This document shows positions 44,014 through 55,440 of a stretch of DNA of 64,000 bases, piece by piece. The stretch comes from Pseudobutyrivibrio sp. MD2005 (lineage in GTDB: Bacteria; Bacillota; Clostridia; Lachnospirales; Lachnospiraceae), in the NCBI RefSeq assembly GCF_000621865.1, contig NZ_JHXE01000008.1, positions 186,001-250,000 of the forward strand, in the 5' to 3' direction. Both the position numbers and the translations under genes were made by a program. The notes beneath the pieces are model-generated. The model was not told where the DNA came from and did not search any database. It saw only the letters and a program-made list of their open reading frames with translations. Position 1 is the stretch's first letter. Every line of letters starts with the position of its first letter.

Positions 44014-47000
44014 TTATTCTACATCAACAAGTTCTTCTGAAGTTGTCTCACCCTCAAAGCCTTCTAAAGCTTCCTGTGTGTCAACTAACTGATTGTCAGT
44101 TGAAAGAGGGATATTAGAGTATCTCTTCATACCTGTACCAGCTGGGATTAAGCGACCGATGATAACGTTCTCTTTAAGACCGTTAAGTGGATCAACCTTA
44201 CCCTTGATAGCTGCATCAGTAAGAACCTTTGTTGTCTCCTGGAATGAAGCTGCTGATAAGAATGAGTTTGTTGCAAGTGCTGCCTTTGTGATACCAAGAA
44301 GTTCCTGTGTACCTGTTGCAACTTCCTTGCCCTCTGCTTCCATCTGCTCATTTGCATCCTCAAAATCAAGCCAATCAACAAGTGAACCTGGCATAAATCC
44401 TGTATCACCTGCTTCGTCAATTCTGATTCTCTTAAGCATCTGACGGCAAAGTACTTCGATATGCTTATCGTTGATATCAACACCTTGTAAGCGGTATACA
44501 CGCTGTACTTCACGGATTAAGTAATCCTGAACAGCTGACTTACCCTTAATTGTAAGGATATCGTGTGGGTTTACTGAACCTTCTGTAAGCTCATCACCTG
44601 CTTCGATTTCCTGTCCTGAAAGGACTTTGATACGTGATCCATAAGGGATAAGATACTTTTCAACATCGCCTGTTGAAGGGTTTGTAACAACAACTTCTCT
44701 CTTCTTTGTCTTAGAATCTTCTTCGATAGTAACTGTTCCGGCAATCTCAGAGATGATTGCAAGTCCCTTAGGCTTTCTAGCCTCGAAAAGCTCCTCGACA
44801 CGAGGAAGACCCTGTGTAATATCGTTACCAGCAACACCACCAGTATGGAATGTTCTCATAGTAAGCTGTGTACCTGGCTCACCGATTGACTGAGCAGCGA
44901 TGATACCGATTGCTTCACCAACCTGAACAGCACGACCTGAAGCCATGTTAGCACCGTAACACTTAGCACAAACACCAACGTGTGAACGGCAGTTAAGTAC
45001 GTTTCTGATTTTAACCTTCTTGATTGGCTCGCCCTTATCATCAACACCACGCTCAATGATTGCAGCTGCACGCTTAGGTGTAATCATATGATTTGCCTTA
45101 ACAATCATTTCGCCCTTAGCATCGTAGATAGAGTAGCAAGAGAATCTACCTGTAATACGATCCTTAAGAGACTCAATCTCTTCACGGCCATCCATGAATG
45201 CGTATACCCACATTCCTGGGATTTCTCTATTTGTACCAGCTACACAGTCAGACTCACGGATAATAAGTTCCTGAGCAACGTCAACCATTCGACGTGTCAA
45301 GTATCCTGAATCGGCTGTACGAAGAGCTGTATCTGAAAGACCCTTACGAGCACCATGAGCTGACATGAAGTACTCAAGTACATCAAGACCCTCACGGAAG
45401 TTTGACTTGATAGGAAGTTCGATAGTTTTACCTGTTGTATCAGCCATCAAACCACGCATACCAGCAAGCTGCTTAATCTGCTTATCAGAACCACGGGCAC
45501 CTGAGTCAGCCATCATGAAGATGTTGTTGTACTTATCAAGACCATCAAGAAGGTCTCTTGTAAGCTCATCATCAGTCTCTTTCCATGTATCTACAACTTC
45601 ACGATAACGCTCTTCCTCTGTGATAAGACCTCTCTTGTACTGACGAGTAATCTTATCAACTGTCTCTTCAGCCTGTGCAATAAGCTCTGGCTTCTGAGCA
45701 GGAACTGTCATATCTGAAATAGAAACTGTCATGGCAGCTATTGTTGAGTAGTGGTAACCCATTGCCTTGATATCATCAAGAACCTCAGCTGTCTTTGTAG
45801 CTCCGTGTGTATTAATAACTTTTTCAAGAATCTGCTTTAACTGCTTCTTACCAACGTGGAAGTCTACTTCTGGTACAAGCTCATTCTCTGGATTTGTACG
45901 ATCAACGTATCCTAAATCCTGAGGAATAATCTCGTTAAAGAGAAGTCTACCAAGTGTTGATGAAACATTACCTGTTACTACAGTACCATCAGCATGTGTC
46001 TTAGAAACACGAACTGTAATACGTGCATGCATTGTAAGAGCCTTATTCTCGTAAGCAAGAATTGCTTCGTTGAGGTTCTTAAATATCTTGCCTTCACCAA
46101 CTGCTGGCTCAGCATCGCCTACTGTAGTACCACGCTCCTGTGTAAGGTAGTAAATACCAAGTACCATATCCTGTGAAGGAACGGCTACAGGACCACCATC
46201 TGAAGGCTTAAGTAAGTTGTTAGGAGAGAGAAGCATGAATCTACACTCTGCCTGTGCCTCCTGTGTAAGTGGAAGGTGAACAGCCATCTGGTCACCATCG
46301 AAATCGGCGTTGAAAGCTGTACATACAAGTGGATGAAGCTTGATAGCTCTACCTTCTACAAGGATTGGCTCGAAAGCCTGAATACCAAGTCTGTGAAGTG
46401 TAGGAGCACGGTTAAGCATAACTGGATGCTCTTTAATGACATCTTCAAGGATGTCCCAAACCTCTGGCTCAAACTTTTCAACCATCTTCTTAGCATACTT
46501 AATGTTGTGTGCCATACCGTTGCTTACAAGCTCCTTCATAACGAAAGGCTTGAAGAGCTCAAGTGCCATCTCCTTTGGAAGACCACACTGGTAAATCTTA
46601 AGCTCTGGTCCAACGACGATAACTGAACGTCCTGAGTAGTCAACACGCTTACCAAGAAGGTTCTGTCTGAATCGTCCTGACTTACCCTTAAGCATGTCTG
46701 AAAGTGACTTAAGAGGTCTGTTACCAGGACCAGTAACTGGACGACCACGTCTACCGTTATCGATAAGAGCATCAACAGCTTCCTGAAGCATACGCTTTTC
46801 GTTACGTACGATGATATCAGGAGCACCAAGCTCTAATAATCTACGGAGACGGTTATTTCTATTGATAATACGACGATATAAATCGTTCAAATCTGATGTA
46901 GCAAAACGGCCACCATCAAGCTGTACCATAGGACGAAGATCTGGTGGAATAACAGGGATAACTGTCATAATCATCCACTCAGGTCTGTTTCCAGACTCGC

Positions 47001-47670
47001 GGAATGCTTCAACAACCTCAAGTCTCTTAATGATACGTGAACGCTTCTGACCTGTAGCGCTATCTAATTCAATCTGAAGTCTAGTAGCTTCTTCATCAAG
47101 GTCGATGTCCTTTAAAAGCTCCTGAATAGCTTCAGCACCCATTCCTACTCTGAAGCTGTCACCATACTGCTCTCTAGCATCCTGGTATTCAGCTTCTGTA
47201 AGAACCTGCTTGTACATGAGAGCTGTCTCTCCTGCATCAAGTACGATGTATGATGCAAAGTAGAGAACCTTCTCAAGTGTCTTTGGTGAAAGATCAAGAA
47301 TAAGTCCCATACGTGAAGGGATACCCTTGAAGTACCAAATATGTGAAACTGGTGCAGCAAGCTCGATATGACCCATACGCTCACGACGAACGCTTGCTTT
47401 TGTGATTTCAACACCACAACGGTCACAAACTACACCTTTATAACGAATCTTCTTGTACTTTCCGCAGTGACATTCCCAGTCCTTGCTAGGTCCAAAAATC
47501 TTCTCGCAGAAAAGACCATCCTTTTCAGGCTTCAGTGTACGATAGTTGATTGTCTCAGGCTTTTTAACCTCGCCACGAGACCACTGTCTGATCTTCTCAG
47601 GTGATGCCAATCCAATCTGTATTGCGTCAAATGCTATTGGTTGATATGTCGCTTCTTTATTCTCTGGCAT
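44014..47670 (-). CDS. rpoC: RNA polymerase subunit beta-prime
   Basis: 1218 residues. The catalytic Mg-binding motif NADFDGDQM is intact; the N-terminal zinc site ([20 protein letters not shown]) and the second Cys set ([13 protein letters not shown]) are present. Length is that of compact Firmicute RpoC without the large proteobacterial insertion. Starts 19 bp after rpoB, co-transcribed with it. No frameshift seen. Confidence 0.99.
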   Translation of the reverse strand: MPENKEATYQPIAFDAIQIGLASPEKIRQWSRGEVKKPETINYRTLKPEKDGLFCEKIFGPSKDWECHCGKYKKIRYKGVVCDRCGVEITKASVRRERMGHIELAAPVSHIWYFKGIPSRMGLILDLSPKTLEKVLYFASYIVLDAGETALMYKQVLTEAEYQDAREQYGDSFRVGMGAEAIQELLKDIDLDEEATRLQIELDSATGQKRSRIIKRLEVVEAFRESGNRPEWMIMTVIPVIPPDLRPMVQLDGGRFATSDLNDLYRRIINRNNRLRRLLELGAPDIIVRNEKRMLQEAVDALIDNGRRGRPVTGPGNRPLKSLSDMLKGKSGRFRQNLLGKRVDYSGRSVIVVGPELKIYQCGLPKEMALELFKPFVMKELVSNGMAHNIKYAKKMVEKFEPEVWDILEDVIKEHPVMLNRAPTLHRLGIQAFEPILVEGRAIKLHPLVCTAFNADFDGDQMAVHLPLTQEAQAECRFMLLSPNNLLKPSDGGPVAVPSQDMVLGIYYLTQERGTTVGDAEPAVGEGKIFKNLNEAILAYENKALTMHARITVRVSKTHADGTVVTGNVSSTLGRLLFNEIIPQDLGYVDRTNPENELVPEVDFHVGKKQLKQILEKVINTHGATKTAEVLDDIKAMGYHYSTIAAMTVSISDMTVPAQKPELIAQAEETVDKITRQYKRGLITEEERYREVVDTWKETDDELTRDLLDGLDKYNNIFMMADSGARGSDKQIKQLAGMRGLMADTTGKTIELPIKSNFREGLDVLEYFMSAHGARKGLSDTALRTADSGYLTRRMVDVAQELIIRESDCVAGTNREIPGMWVYAFMDGREEIESLKDRITGRFSCYSIYDAKGEMIVKANHMITPKRAAAIIERGVDDKGEPIKKVKIRNVLNCRSHVGVCAKCYGANMASGRAVQVGEAIGIIAAQSIGEPGTQLTMRTFHTGGVAGNDITQGLPRVEELFEARKPKGLAIISEIAGTVTIEEDSKTKKREVVVTNPSTGDVEKYLIPYGSRIKVLSGQEIEAGDELTEGSVNPHDILTIKGKSAVQDYLIREVQRVYRLQGVDINDKHIEVLCRQMLKRIRIDEAGDTGFMPGSLVDWLDFEDANEQMEAEGKEVATGTQELLGITKAALATNSFLSAASFQETTKVLTDAAIKGKVDPLNGLKENVIIGRLIPAGTGMKRYSNIPLSTDNQLVDTQEALEGFEGETTSEELVDVE

Positions 47671-47689
47671 TTTGTAGCTCCCTTCCTAA

Positions 47690-50600
47690 TTATTCCTCAT
47701 CAAAATCATCTGCAACATCTGCGAAATCATCATCGTCTTCTACAAATGGTGCTTCATCTTCATCATCAACAAGATCTCCATCAGAATCAAACTTCTTAGT
47801 AGAGAATCCTGCCTGAGCAAATGAATTATCATCTTCGAAAGCAAAGTTTCTGTCGCTACCTGCGATGATAGCATTGAGGTCTGTATTTCCATATTCACTT
47901 GTCTCCATGAGCTCAACCTCTTCACGGTTTTCATCGAGCACACGTACATCAAGACCAAGTGACTGTAATTCCTTAAGTAATACCTTGAATGACTCAGGGA
48001 TACCTGGCTCAGGAATATTTTCGCCCTTAATAATAGCTTCGTATGTCTTAACACGACCGATAACATCATCAGACTTCATAGTAAGGATTTCCTGAAGTGT
48101 ATATGATGCACCATAAGCCTCGAGGGCCCAAACTTCCATCTCTCCGAAACGCTGTCCACCGAACTGCGCTTTACCACCAAGTGGCTGCTGTGTAACAAGA
48201 GAGTAAGGACCAGTTGAACGTGCGTGAATCTTATCATCTACAAGGTGGTGGAGCTTCAGGTAGTGCATGTGTCCGATTGTAACAGGACCATCAAATGGCT
48301 CACCTGTACGGCCATCGCGAAGCTGAACCTTACCATCTCTAGAAATAGGAACACCCTTCCAAAGAGCTCTGTGAGCACGGTTTGTAGAAAGATAATCCAT
48401 AACATCCTCACGAAGTACATCAACATACTTATCGTAGAATGTCTCCTCACCGTTCTCAGCCTCTTCCTTATCAAATGGCATATTTACATAGTCATTTGCA
48501 AGCTCAAGAGTATCCTGAATATCAATTTCCTTTGCACCATCAAATACTGGTGTTTCAATATCAAATCCAAGTGCCTTTGCAGCAAGTGAAAGGTGAATCT
48601 CAAGGACCTGACCAATGTTCATACGTGAAGGAACGCCAAGTGGGTTAAGTACGATATCAAGTGGACGACCGTTTGGAAGATATGGCATATCTTCTACTGG
48701 AAGTACACGAGAAACTACACCCTTGTTACCGTGACGACCGGCCATCTTATCACCTACACCGATCTTTCTCTTCTGAGCGATGTAGATACGTACTGATTTA
48801 TTAACACCTGGAGAAAGCTCATCGCCGTTTTCACGAGTAAATACCTTTGCATCAACAACGATACCGTAAGCACCGTGTGGAACACGAAGTGATGTATCAC
48901 GAACTTCTCTAGCCTTCTCACCGAAGATTGCAAGAAGAAGTCTCTCTTCTGGAGTACGCTCTGTCTCACCCTTTGGTGTAACCTTACCAACAAGGATATC
49001 ACCGGCACGAACCTCTGCACCGATACGAATGATACCGCTCTCATCAAGATCCTTAAGAGCATCATCACCAACACCAGCTACATCACGAGTGATTTCTTCT
49101 GGTCCAAGCTTTGTATCACGAGCATCGATTTCGTACTCTTCAATATGGATAGATGTGTAAACATCATCCTGAACGAGGCGTTCTGAAAGAAGAACAGCAT
49201 CCTCGTAGTTGTAACCTTCCCATGTCATGAATCCGATAAGTGGGTTCTTTCCAAGGGCAAGCTCACCATTCTTTGTAGAAGGACCATCAGCGATAACCTC
49301 GCCTGCTTCTACATGATCGCCCTTAAATACGATTGGGCGCTGGTTATAGCAGTTAGACTGGTTAGAACGTGTGAACTTAAGAAGATCATACTCGTCTCTT
49401 GTTCCATCCTCGTCAGCCTTAACGATAATTCTCTTTGTTTCAGACATCTCAACGATACCTGCGCGCTTAGCAACAACGCAGACACCTGAATCGACTGCTG
49501 TCTTTGGCTCCATACCTGTACCAACAACTGGTGCTTCTGTAGTAAGAAGTGGAACGGCCTGACGCTGCATGTTTGAACCCATGAGGGCACGGTTAGCATC
49601 ATCGTTCTGAAGGAATGGAATAAGGGCTGTAGCAACTGAGAATACCATCTTAGGAGATACGTCCATGTAATCGAACATCTTCTTATCGTATTCCTGTGTC
49701 TCCTCACGGAAACGACCTGATACGTTCTTTCTCATGAAGTGGCCTTCTTCGTCAAGCTTGACGTTAGCCTGTGCTACGTGGTAGTTATCCTCTTCATCTG
49801 CAGTCATGTATACAACCTCGTCTGTTACACGAGGATTTTCTGGATCTGTCTTGTCAATACGTCTGTATGGCGCCTCAATGAAACCATACTCATTGATACG
49901 AGCATAGCTTGCGAGAGAGTTGATAAGACCGATGTTAGGTCCTTCAGGTGTCTCGATAGGGCACATACGTCCATAGTGAGAGTAGTGAACGTCTCGAACC
50001 TCGAATCCGGCACGATCTCTTGAAAGACCACCAGGACCAAGTGCTGAAAGACGTCTCTTATGTGTCAACTCACCAAGTGGGTTGTTCTGATCCATGAACT
50101 GTGACAACTGTGAACTACCAAAGAATTCCTTGATAGCAGCTGTAACAGGCTTAATGTTGATGAGGTTCTGTGGAGAAATGTCCTCAAGGTCACGAGTAGT
50201 CATACGCTCACGTACAACCTTCTCAAGACGTGAAAGACCAATTCTGTACTGGTTCTGTAAAAGCTCACCAACGGCACGAATACGACGGTTTCCAAGGTGA
50301 TCGATATCATCATCCTTACCAATGCCGTACTCAAGGTGCATGTTGTAGTTGATAGATGCAAATACATCCTCAACAGTAATATGCTTAGGGATAAGATCAG
50401 CTACTGAACGCTCAATAGCATCCTCAATATCTTCTTTTGTAGAGTTCTCCTCAAGAATTCTCTCAAGAACTGGATAGTATACGAGCTCTGTAATACCAAG
50501 AGCCTCAGCATCACAATCAACAAACTTTGTGATGTCAACCATCATGTTAGAAAGAACCTTAACATTGCGTGACTCAGTCTGGATGTATACATGAGTAACA

Positions 50601-51598
50601 GCAGCATTCTGGATAGCATCTGCCAACTCAAGTGTAACCTTATCTCCAGCTGAAGCAATCTTCTCGCCTGTTGTAGTGTCAACAACATCTTCTGCTAAGA
50701 TATGACCAGTGATACGGTTTCTAAGCATTAACTTCTTGTTAAACTTATAACGTCCAACCTTTGCAAGATCGTAACGTCTAGGATCAAAGAACATACCATG
50801 GATAAGTGACTCTGCACTATCCTTAGCAAGTGGCTCACCTGGACGAAGCTTACGATAAAGCTCAAGAAGACCACCTTCATAGCTACCCTGTGGATTCTTC
50901 TCAGTAATAGCTGGATCCTTAGCGAATGTAGCAAGAATCTTTGGCTCCTCGCCAAATACATCTAAAATTTCCTGGTTAGTACCTAAACCAAGTGCACGAA
51001 TAAGTACAGTAACAGGTACCTTTCTGTTACGGTCTACACGTACATAGAAAACGTCATTGGAATCTGTTTCATACTCAAGCCAAGCACCACGGTTAGGAAT
51101 TACTGTACATGAATATAATTCCTTACCAATCTTATCGTGACCGATTGCATAGTAGATACCTGGTGAACGAACTAACTGGCTGACAATAACACGCTCTGCT
51201 CCGTTGATAACGAATGTGCCTGTCTCAGTCATAAGTGGCAAATCACCCATAAAGATCTCGTGTTCCTGCATGTCGCCGGATTCCTTGTTTACAAGGCGCA
51301 CTTTAACCTTTAATGGTGCAGCATATGTTGCATCTCTTTCTTTGCACTGTGGAATAGTATATTTCACCTCATCCTTGCACAGTGTGAAGTCAACAAAATG
51401 AAGCTCTAACTGATTACCCCTATCTTGAATAGGAGAGATATCTGCAAATGCTTCCTTTAATCCGTCCTTTACGAACCAATCATAACTGTTCTTTTGGACC
51501 TCGATTAAATTAGGCATCTCAAGAACCTCTTTTTGTCTCGAGTAACTCATACGCAAGTTTTTTCCAGCTTTCACTGGACGTATTCTGTTTTTCTCCAT
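47690..51598 (-). CDS. rpoB: RNA polymerase subunit beta
   Basis: 1302 residues. The rifampicin cluster near residue 490 reads [19 protein letters not shown] and LSALGPGG; the positions equivalent to E. coli D516, H526 and S531 are wild type, so no classical resistance change is present. The C-terminal tail is unusually acidic (many Asp/Glu after about 1270, ending [11 protein letters not shown]). The start at 51598 (MEKNRI) follows GAGGTGG; the upstream in-frame ATG at 51616 would put that site inside the gene. Confidence 0.99.
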   Translation of the reverse strand: MEKNRIRPVKAGKNLRMSYSRQKEVLEMPNLIEVQKNSYDWFVKDGLKEAFADISPIQDRGNQLELHFVDFTLCKDEVKYTIPQCKERDATYAAPLKVKVRLVNKESGDMQEHEIFMGDLPLMTETGTFVINGAERVIVSQLVRSPGIYYAIGHDKIGKELYSCTVIPNRGAWLEYETDSNDVFYVRVDRNRKVPVTVLIRALGLGTNQEILDVFGEEPKILATFAKDPAITEKNPQGSYEGGLLELYRKLRPGEPLAKDSAESLIHGMFFDPRRYDLAKVGRYKFNKKLMLRNRITGHILAEDVVDTTTGEKIASAGDKVTLELADAIQNAAVTHVYIQTESRNVKVLSNMMVDITKFVDCDAEALGITELVYYPVLERILEENSTKEDIEDAIERSVADLIPKHITVEDVFASINYNMHLEYGIGKDDDIDHLGNRRIRAVGELLQNQYRIGLSRLEKVVRERMTTRDLEDISPQNLINIKPVTAAIKEFFGSSQLSQFMDQNNPLGELTHKRRLSALGPGGLSRDRAGFEVRDVHYSHYGRMCPIETPEGPNIGLINSLASYARINEYGFIEAPYRRIDKTDPENPRVTDEVVYMTADEEDNYHVAQANVKLDEEGHFMRKNVSGRFREETQEYDKKMFDYMDVSPKMVFSVATALIPFLQNDDANRALMGSNMQRQAVPLLTTEAPVVGTGMEPKTAVDSGVCVVAKRAGIVEMSETKRIIVKADEDGTRDEYDLLKFTRSNQSNCYNQRPIVFKGDHVEAGEVIADGPSTKNGELALGKNPLIGFMTWEGYNYEDAVLLSERLVQDDVYTSIHIEEYEIDARDTKLGPEEITRDVAGVGDDALKDLDESGIIRIGAEVRAGDILVGKVTPKGETERTPEERLLLAIFGEKAREVRDTSLRVPHGAYGIVVDAKVFTRENGDELSPGVNKSVRIYIAQKRKIGVGDKMAGRHGNKGVVSRVLPVEDMPYLPNGRPLDIVLNPLGVPSRMNIGQVLEIHLSLAAKALGFDIETPVFDGAKEIDIQDTLELANDYVNMPFDKEEAENGEETFYDKYVDVLREDVMDYLSTNRAHRALWKGVPISRDGKVQLRDGRTGEPFDGPVTIGHMHYLKLHHLVDDKIHARSTGPYSLVTQQPLGGKAQFGGQRFGEMEVWALEAYGASYTLQEILTMKSDDVIGRVKTYEAIIKGENIPEPGIPESFKVLLKELQSLGLDVRVLDENREEVELMETSEYGNTDLNAIIAGSDRNFAFEDDNSFAQAGFSTKKFDSDGDLVDDEDEAPFVEDDDDFADVADDFDEE

Positions 51599-51717
51599 TG
51601 ACGTTCCACCTCTCATTTTATTTTAAATTGGATAAATCTTAATCAAAATAATGTGTAAAAACATGCCCATAAAAATAAGCATAGAAATACACACTGCACC
51701 ACAATAGTGCAAACTAC

Positions 51718-51747
51718 ATTCTATGCCAAAAGCAACAATAAAGTCAA
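51718..51747 (-). promoter_or_regulatory. rpoBC promoter
   Basis: TTGACT (51747-51742), 18 bp, TAGAAT (51723-51718), 120 bp before rpoB and downstream of the rplL terminator. Confidence 0.65.
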
Positions 51748-51778
51748 GTATTAATTTGTATATTTTTCAAAAAAATTA

Positions 51779-51798
51779 GCAGGTTCATACGAACCTGC
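51779..51798 (-). terminator. Terminator/attenuator between rplL and rpoB
   Basis: Perfect 8-bp stem GCAGGTTC / GAACCTGC with a 4-nt loop, then TAATTTTTTTG on the minus strand. Such partial terminators commonly reduce rpoBC relative to L7/L12. Confidence 0.85.
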
Positions 51799-51823
51799 CA
51801 ATTTATAAAAATCAAAGCGTTGA

Positions 51824-52198
51824 TTACTTTAATGTAACCTTTGCGCCGATCTCCTCAAGCTGAGCCTTGATTGACTCTGCTGTAGCCTTGTCAGCTGCTT
51901 CCTTGATTACCTTTGGAGCGCCATCAACGAGTTCCTTAGCTTCCTTAAGTCCAAGACCAGTAGCCTCACGAACAACCTTGATAACCTTAACCTTCTCAGA
52001 ACCTACTTCTGTAAGCTCTACGTCGAACTCATCCTTTTCCTCAGCTGCTGCTGCATCGCCAGCTGCTGCTGCAACTACAACGCCTGCTGCTGCAGAAACG
52101 CCGAACTCTTCCTCACATGCCTTTACAAGGTCATTTAACTCTAATACGCTAAGCTCTTTGATAGCTGCGATAAACTCTTCTGTTGTCATCTTTGCCAT
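51824..52198 (-). CDS. rplL: Ribosomal protein L7/L12
   Basis: 124 residues. N-terminal dimerisation part ([20 protein letters not shown]), Ala-rich hinge (about 37-54) and the conserved C-terminal factor-binding domain ([33 protein letters not shown]). Forms the L12 stalk that recruits GTPase factors. It follows rplJ by 56 bp and is also expected from the L10 leader-controlled transcript. Confidence 0.99.
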   Translation of the reverse strand: MAKMTTEEFIAAIKELSVLELNDLVKACEEEFGVSAAAGVVVAAAAGDAAAAEEKDEFDVELTEVGSEKVKVIKVVREATGLGLKEAKELVDGAPKVIKEAADKATAESIKAQLEEIGAKVTLK

Positions 52199-52254
52199 GA
52201 TTATTTTCCTCCATTAAAAAATATAAATAAAATCTGTTAAATCCAATTGGATAA

Positions 52255-52761
52255 TTATGCCTCAGCTTCTGCTGGAGCATCACCCTGCTCTGCGATCTGG
52301 TTGAGAACACGAGCGAAGTTTGTAATAGGTGACTGTAAGCTTCCAAGTAACTTTGAAAGAAGTTCCTCTCTGCTTGGTACTGCTGCAACTGCCTGCATTC
52401 CCTGAGCATCATAGAATGTTCCTTCAACGACACCTGCCTTGATTTCAAGGTTCTGAGCTGTCTTACCAAACTTAGCAAGAATTCTTGCTGGTGCTGTAGC
52501 ATCATCCTTTGAAACAGCGATTGCGCTAGGTCCTTCAAGAACTCCGTCAAGCTGTGCAAAGTCTGTTCCTTCGAAAGCACGCTTCATAAGTGTGTTCTTG
52601 TAAACCTTATATGTAACGCCTGCTTCACGAAGCTGCTTACGTAACTGTGTGTCTTCTGCAACTGTAAGTCCACGAGCATCAACAACTACAACTGAAGCTG
52701 CATCTTTAACCTGTGCTGAAATCTCGTCAACGATTGGCTGCTTTAATTCAACTTTTGCCAC
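52255..52761 (-). CDS. rplJ: Ribosomal protein L10
   Basis: 168 residues, standard length, with VVVDARGLTVAEDTQLRKQL and KNTLMKRAFEG near the N-terminus and an Ala/Glu-rich C-terminal helix that binds L12 dimers. Expression is likely feedback-controlled by L10 binding to the leader RNA at 52814-52934. GGAGG precedes the ATG. Confidence 0.98.
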   Translation of the reverse strand: MAKVELKQPIVDEISAQVKDAASVVVVDARGLTVAEDTQLRKQLREAGVTYKVYKNTLMKRAFEGTDFAQLDGVLEGPSAIAVSKDDATAPARILAKFGKTAQNLEIKAGVVEGTFYDAQGMQAVAAVPSREELLSKLLGSLQSPITNFARVLNQIAEQGDAPAEAEA

Positions 52762-52813
52762 GAATTTTTCCTCCTTATAAATTTTGCGTGTTGCTTATAT
52801 GAGGATAAGTAAA

Positions 52814-52934
52814 AGAAAAACCTCTATGCCATAAAGACATAGAGGTGATTAATCGATAAATACTTAATCGTCCTCGGCTGGTAGAGATAAATCTCTTTAC
52901 GGCTAACGCCACCTGCTGTCTTCGGCAACAACTT
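52814..52934 (-). ncRNA. L10 ribosomal leader with attenuator hairpin
   Basis: Between the promoter and rplJ, the transcript has the order expected of an L10(L12)4-binding leader: a stem region around GCAGGTGGCGTTAGCCG and AGAGATTTATCTCT, then a terminator-type hairpin ACCTCTATG/CATAGAGGT (52820-52846) followed by TTTTTCTTTT. L10 binding is expected to favour the terminator and lower rplJL expression. Identified from position and structure, not from a covariance search. Confidence 0.8.
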
Positions 52935-52939
52935 TGTGC

Positions 52940-52969
52940 ATTATATCATTTTGTATATAGGACTGTCAA
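52940..52969 (-). promoter_or_regulatory. rplJL promoter
   Basis: TTGACA (52969-52964), 18 bp, TATAAT (52945-52940), starting only 4 bp beyond the rplA stop codon. Confidence 0.85.
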
Positions 52970-52972
52970 CAA

Positions 52973-53668
52973 TTAGTTTGAAACTTTTGCAACATTAAGC
53001 TTAACGCCAGGTCCCATTGTAGGAGCAAGTGAAATGCTCTTAATGTACTGACCCTTTAAGCTTGCTGGCTTAGCCTTGTTGATAGCGTCCATAAGAGTCT
53101 GGAAGTTGTCCGCTAACTGCTCCTCTGTGAAAGAAGCCTTTCCGATAGGTACATGGATAATATTTGTCTTATCAAGTCTATACTCAATCTTACCAGCCTT
53201 GATTTCTTCAACAGCCTTAGCAACATCCATAGTTACTGTACCAGCCTTAGGGTTTGGCATAAGTCCTCTAGGTCCAAGTACACGACCAAGACGTCCAACA
53301 ACACCCATCATATCTGGAGTAGCAACTACTGAATCGAAATCACTCCATCCTTCGTTCTGGATCTTTGGAATGAGCTCCTCGCCGCCAACGAAATCAGCGC
53401 CTGCAGCCTGTGCCTCATCAAGCTTAGCACCCTTAGCGAATACTAAAACTCGTACTGTCTTACCAGTTCCGTGTGGAAGTACTACAGCACCACGGATCTG
53501 CTGCTCAGCGTGACGACCGTCACAACCAGTTCTGATATGAGCTTCAATTGTCTCATCAAATTTAGCAGTAGCATTCTTCTTTACCTGTGCGATTGCTTCT
53601 GCTGGTTCGTATGCAGCTGACTTATCATATGAGCTAATAGCTGCAACGTATTTCTTTCCTCTTTTCAT
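52973..53668 (-). CDS. rplA: Ribosomal protein L1
   Basis: 231 residues. [21 protein letters not shown] corresponds to the usual D-x-x-V-E-x-H-x-x-L-x-x-D-x-x region; [20 protein letters not shown] (20 residues) is the L1 signature. Binds 23S rRNA at the L1 stalk. Co-transcribed with rplK, 84 bp upstream. AGGAGG lies before its ATG. Confidence 0.98.
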   Translation of the reverse strand: MKRGKKYVAAISSYDKSAAYEPAEAIAQVKKNATAKFDETIEAHIRTGCDGRHAEQQIRGAVVLPHGTGKTVRVLVFAKGAKLDEAQAAGADFVGGEELIPKIQNEGWSDFDSVVATPDMMGVVGRLGRVLGPRGLMPNPKAGTVTMDVAKAVEEIKAGKIEYRLDKTNIIHVPIGKASFTEEQLADNFQTLMDAINKAKPASLKGQYIKSISLAPTMGPGVKLNVAKVSN

Positions 53669-53752
53669 GTTTACCTCCTGTGGTTTATCGAGCTAATTGC
53701 TCTCCCACTCAAATAATAAATTGTAAGAACGTTGTTTTCGCTAAGCTGTTAA

Positions 53753-54178
53753 TTATTCAACAACCTCAACGCCCATTGATCTACATGTTCCCTCGATCAT
53801 GCTCATAGCAGCCTCGAGTGATGCTGCGTTAAGATCAGGCATCTTTGTCTCTGCAATTTCCTGAACCTGAGCCTTAGTAATCTTTGCAACCTTTGTCTTG
53901 TTAGGAGTACCTGAAGCCTTCTGAAGCTTGCAAGCCTTCTTGATAAGAACTGCTGCTGGTGGAGTCTTTGTGATGAAGCTGAAGCTTCTATCTGCATAAA
54001 CAGTGATGATTGTAGGAACGATTGTATCGCCCATATCTGCTGTCTTTGCGTTAAACTGCTTTGTAAACTCCACGATGTTTACACCATGCTGACCAAGTGC
54101 TGGACCAACTGGTGGGGCTGGTGTAGCCTTGCCTGCTGGAATCTGCAACTTGATATAGCCTTCAATTTTCTTTGCCAT
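53753..54178 (-). CDS. rplK: Ribosomal protein L11
   Basis: 141 residues. [20 protein letters not shown] and [17 protein letters not shown] are canonical. Binds the GTPase-centre RNA with L10-L12; also needed for the stringent response through RelA. 54 bp after nusG, AGGAGG before the ATG. Proline positions linked to thiostrepton resistance look unchanged. Confidence 0.98.
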   Translation of the reverse strand: MAKKIEGYIKLQIPAGKATPAPPVGPALGQHGVNIVEFTKQFNAKTADMGDTIVPTIITVYADRSFSFITKTPPAAVLIKKACKLQKASGTPNKTKVAKITKAQVQEIAETKMPDLNAASLEAAMSMIEGTCRSMGVEVVE

Positions 54179-54232
54179 GATATTCCTCCTGCTTAATAAG
54201 CATTAGCATAAATTAAATTCTATAATGCTAAT

Positions 54233-54763
54233 TTAATCCATCTTACGTACGTCCGTGAAATCAATCTCAACCGGTGTTTCACGTCCGAACATTTCAACGC
54301 TGATTGTAACTGTCTGCTTCTTAGTGTTGATAGACTTAACAATTCCGACAGTATCTTTCCATGTACCATCGACAACGCTAAGAGTATCGCCAATTTCGAA
54401 GTCAACCTCAACGTTGACCTTTTCGGTGGTGCCACCTAGTAAGTATGCCTGAACCTCTGCCTCTGACAATGGCACTGGCTTACTTCCTGGTCCAACGAAA
54501 CCAGTAACACCTCTTGTGTTTCTGACAACATACCAGGTTTCATCGTTCATAATCATCTCAATAAGAACGTAACCAGGGTACATCTTCTTTGAAACTTGCT
54601 TTTTAACGCCATCCTTAGTTTCGGTAACCTCAACCATAGGTACTCGTACATCAAGAATCTGCTCCTCGAGATGCTGAGTCTCGATAGCCTTTTCAATGTT
54701 TGTCTTGACTTTGTTCTCATAGCCTGAGTAAGTATGAACTACATACCACTTTGCCTCTGCCAT
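54233..54763 (-). CDS. nusG: Transcription factor NusG
   Basis: 176 residues. NGN domain start (AEAKWYVVHTYSGYENKV), TRGVTGFVGPGSKPVPL, and a C-terminal KOW domain (GDTLSVVDGTWKDTVGIV). Binds RNA polymerase to modulate pausing and couples to the ribosome. The start at 54763 follows GGAGG by about 8 bp; the frame opens five codons earlier. It begins 14 bp after the secE stop codon (54778-54780), in the same operon. Confidence 0.97.
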   Translation of the reverse strand: MAEAKWYVVHTYSGYENKVKTNIEKAIETQHLEEQILDVRVPMVEVTETKDGVKKQVSKKMYPGYVLIEMIMNDETWYVVRNTRGVTGFVGPGSKPVPLSEAEVQAYLLGGTTEKVNVEVDFEIGDTLSVVDGTWKDTVGIVKSINTKKQTVTISVEMFGRETPVEIDFTDVRKMD

Positions 54764-54777
54764 ATGCGATGCCTCCA

Positions 54778-54975
54778 TTAAAAATTAACTAGGATATTAA
54801 CACCCTTGTTGATCAATGCATCTAAAACGATGATGACCACTGCTACAACTACTGACACAGCAACAACTGCTGTTGTCTGTTTTGACACGTCCTTTGGATC
54901 TGCCCAAACGATTTTATCGAACTCAGTCTTGAGACCCGAAAAACGTCCTGACTTAACCTTTTTTTCGTCTGCCAT
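54778..54975 (-). CDS. secE: Preprotein translocase subunit SecE
   Basis: 65 residues, the short Gram-positive form: a basic cytosolic start, the conserved FDKIVWADPKDVSKQTT segment and one C-terminal membrane helix (about 38-60). Part of SecYEG. The start at 54975 (MADEKK) follows GGGAGG. Between rpmG and nusG as usual. Confidence 0.96.
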   Translation of the reverse strand: MADEKKVKSGRFSGLKTEFDKIVWADPKDVSKQTTAVVAVSVVVAVVIIVLDALINKGVNILVNF

Positions 54976-54993
54976 AATTGCACCTCCCAAAGA

Positions 54994-55143
54994 TTATTTT
55001 GTTTCTTTGTGCATTGTGTGCTTCTTGCAGAATCTGCAATACTTCTTGGTTTCCATTCTGTCAGGGTGTGTCTTCTTGTCTTTTGTCATGTTGTAATTAC
55101 GCTGCTGGCATTCTGTACATGCCAATGTTATCTTTGTGCGCAC
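54994..55143 (-). CDS. rpmG: Ribosomal protein L33, GTG start
   Basis: 49 residues, [12 protein letters not shown]... with two Cys pairs (CTEC and CRFC), so a zinc-binding L33. The start is GTG at 55143 with GGAGG 8 bp upstream; a longer ATG frame from 55206 is rejected because it would place this ribosome site inside the gene and exceed the family length by 20 residues. First gene of rpmG-secE-nusG-rplK-rplA. Confidence 0.95.
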   Translation of the reverse strand: MRTKITLACTECQQRNYNMTKDKKTHPDRMETKKYCRFCKKHTMHKETK

Positions 55144-55263
55144 AACTTCCACCTCCGTTAAATTTCTACTTTGGCCTTGTTTATACTCACTCATCATAGC
55201 GAACAATAGATGAGGCGAAAAAAGAGCATAAAAAAAAGACCTGCTTTTCTTAGTCGCTAGCTA

Positions 55264-55292
55264 AATTTAGCACAGCCAGGTAAGTCTGTCAA
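55264..55292 (-). promoter_or_regulatory. Promoter of rpmG-secE-nusG operon
   Basis: TTGACA (55292-55287), 17 bp, TAAATT (55269-55264), giving a leader of about 115 nt before the GTG of rpmG. Nothing else is recognised between 55144 and 55362. Confidence 0.8.
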
Positions 55293-55362
55293 GTCTTTTT
55301 CTGAATTTATATATTACAAAAACACGACCCTCATCAGTCAGCTAGACCAATACGGGAAAGCA

Positions 55363-55395
55363 GAGCCCTTGCAAATTGCCTTCGGCAATGGGCTC
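55363..55395 (-). terminator. Hairpin after the permease operon
   Basis: GAGCCC / GGGCTC and ATTGCC / GGCAAT around a 3-nt loop with a one-sided 6-nt bulge, 46 bp after the stop at 55441. No T-run follows, so it may be a weak terminator or an RNA-protecting 3' stem. Confidence 0.45.
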
Positions 55396-55440
55396 GCTGT
55401 AGTAAGCAATTTACCCAAGCAAGCTTGTGCAAATTACTTG

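Noticed and set aside
47690-51598. Rifampicin-resistance substitutions in rpoB
   Set aside because: The key residues of the resistance cluster are the sensitive-type ones.
54994-55206. 70-residue version of L33 from the upstream ATG
   Set aside because: The extra 21 residues contain the ribosome site of the GTG start and have no L33 resemblance.
55200-55440. tRNA gene upstream of rpmG, common at this locus in bacteria
   Set aside because: No acceptor/T-arm pattern (GGTTCGAATCC-like) was found on either strand here or elsewhere in the window.
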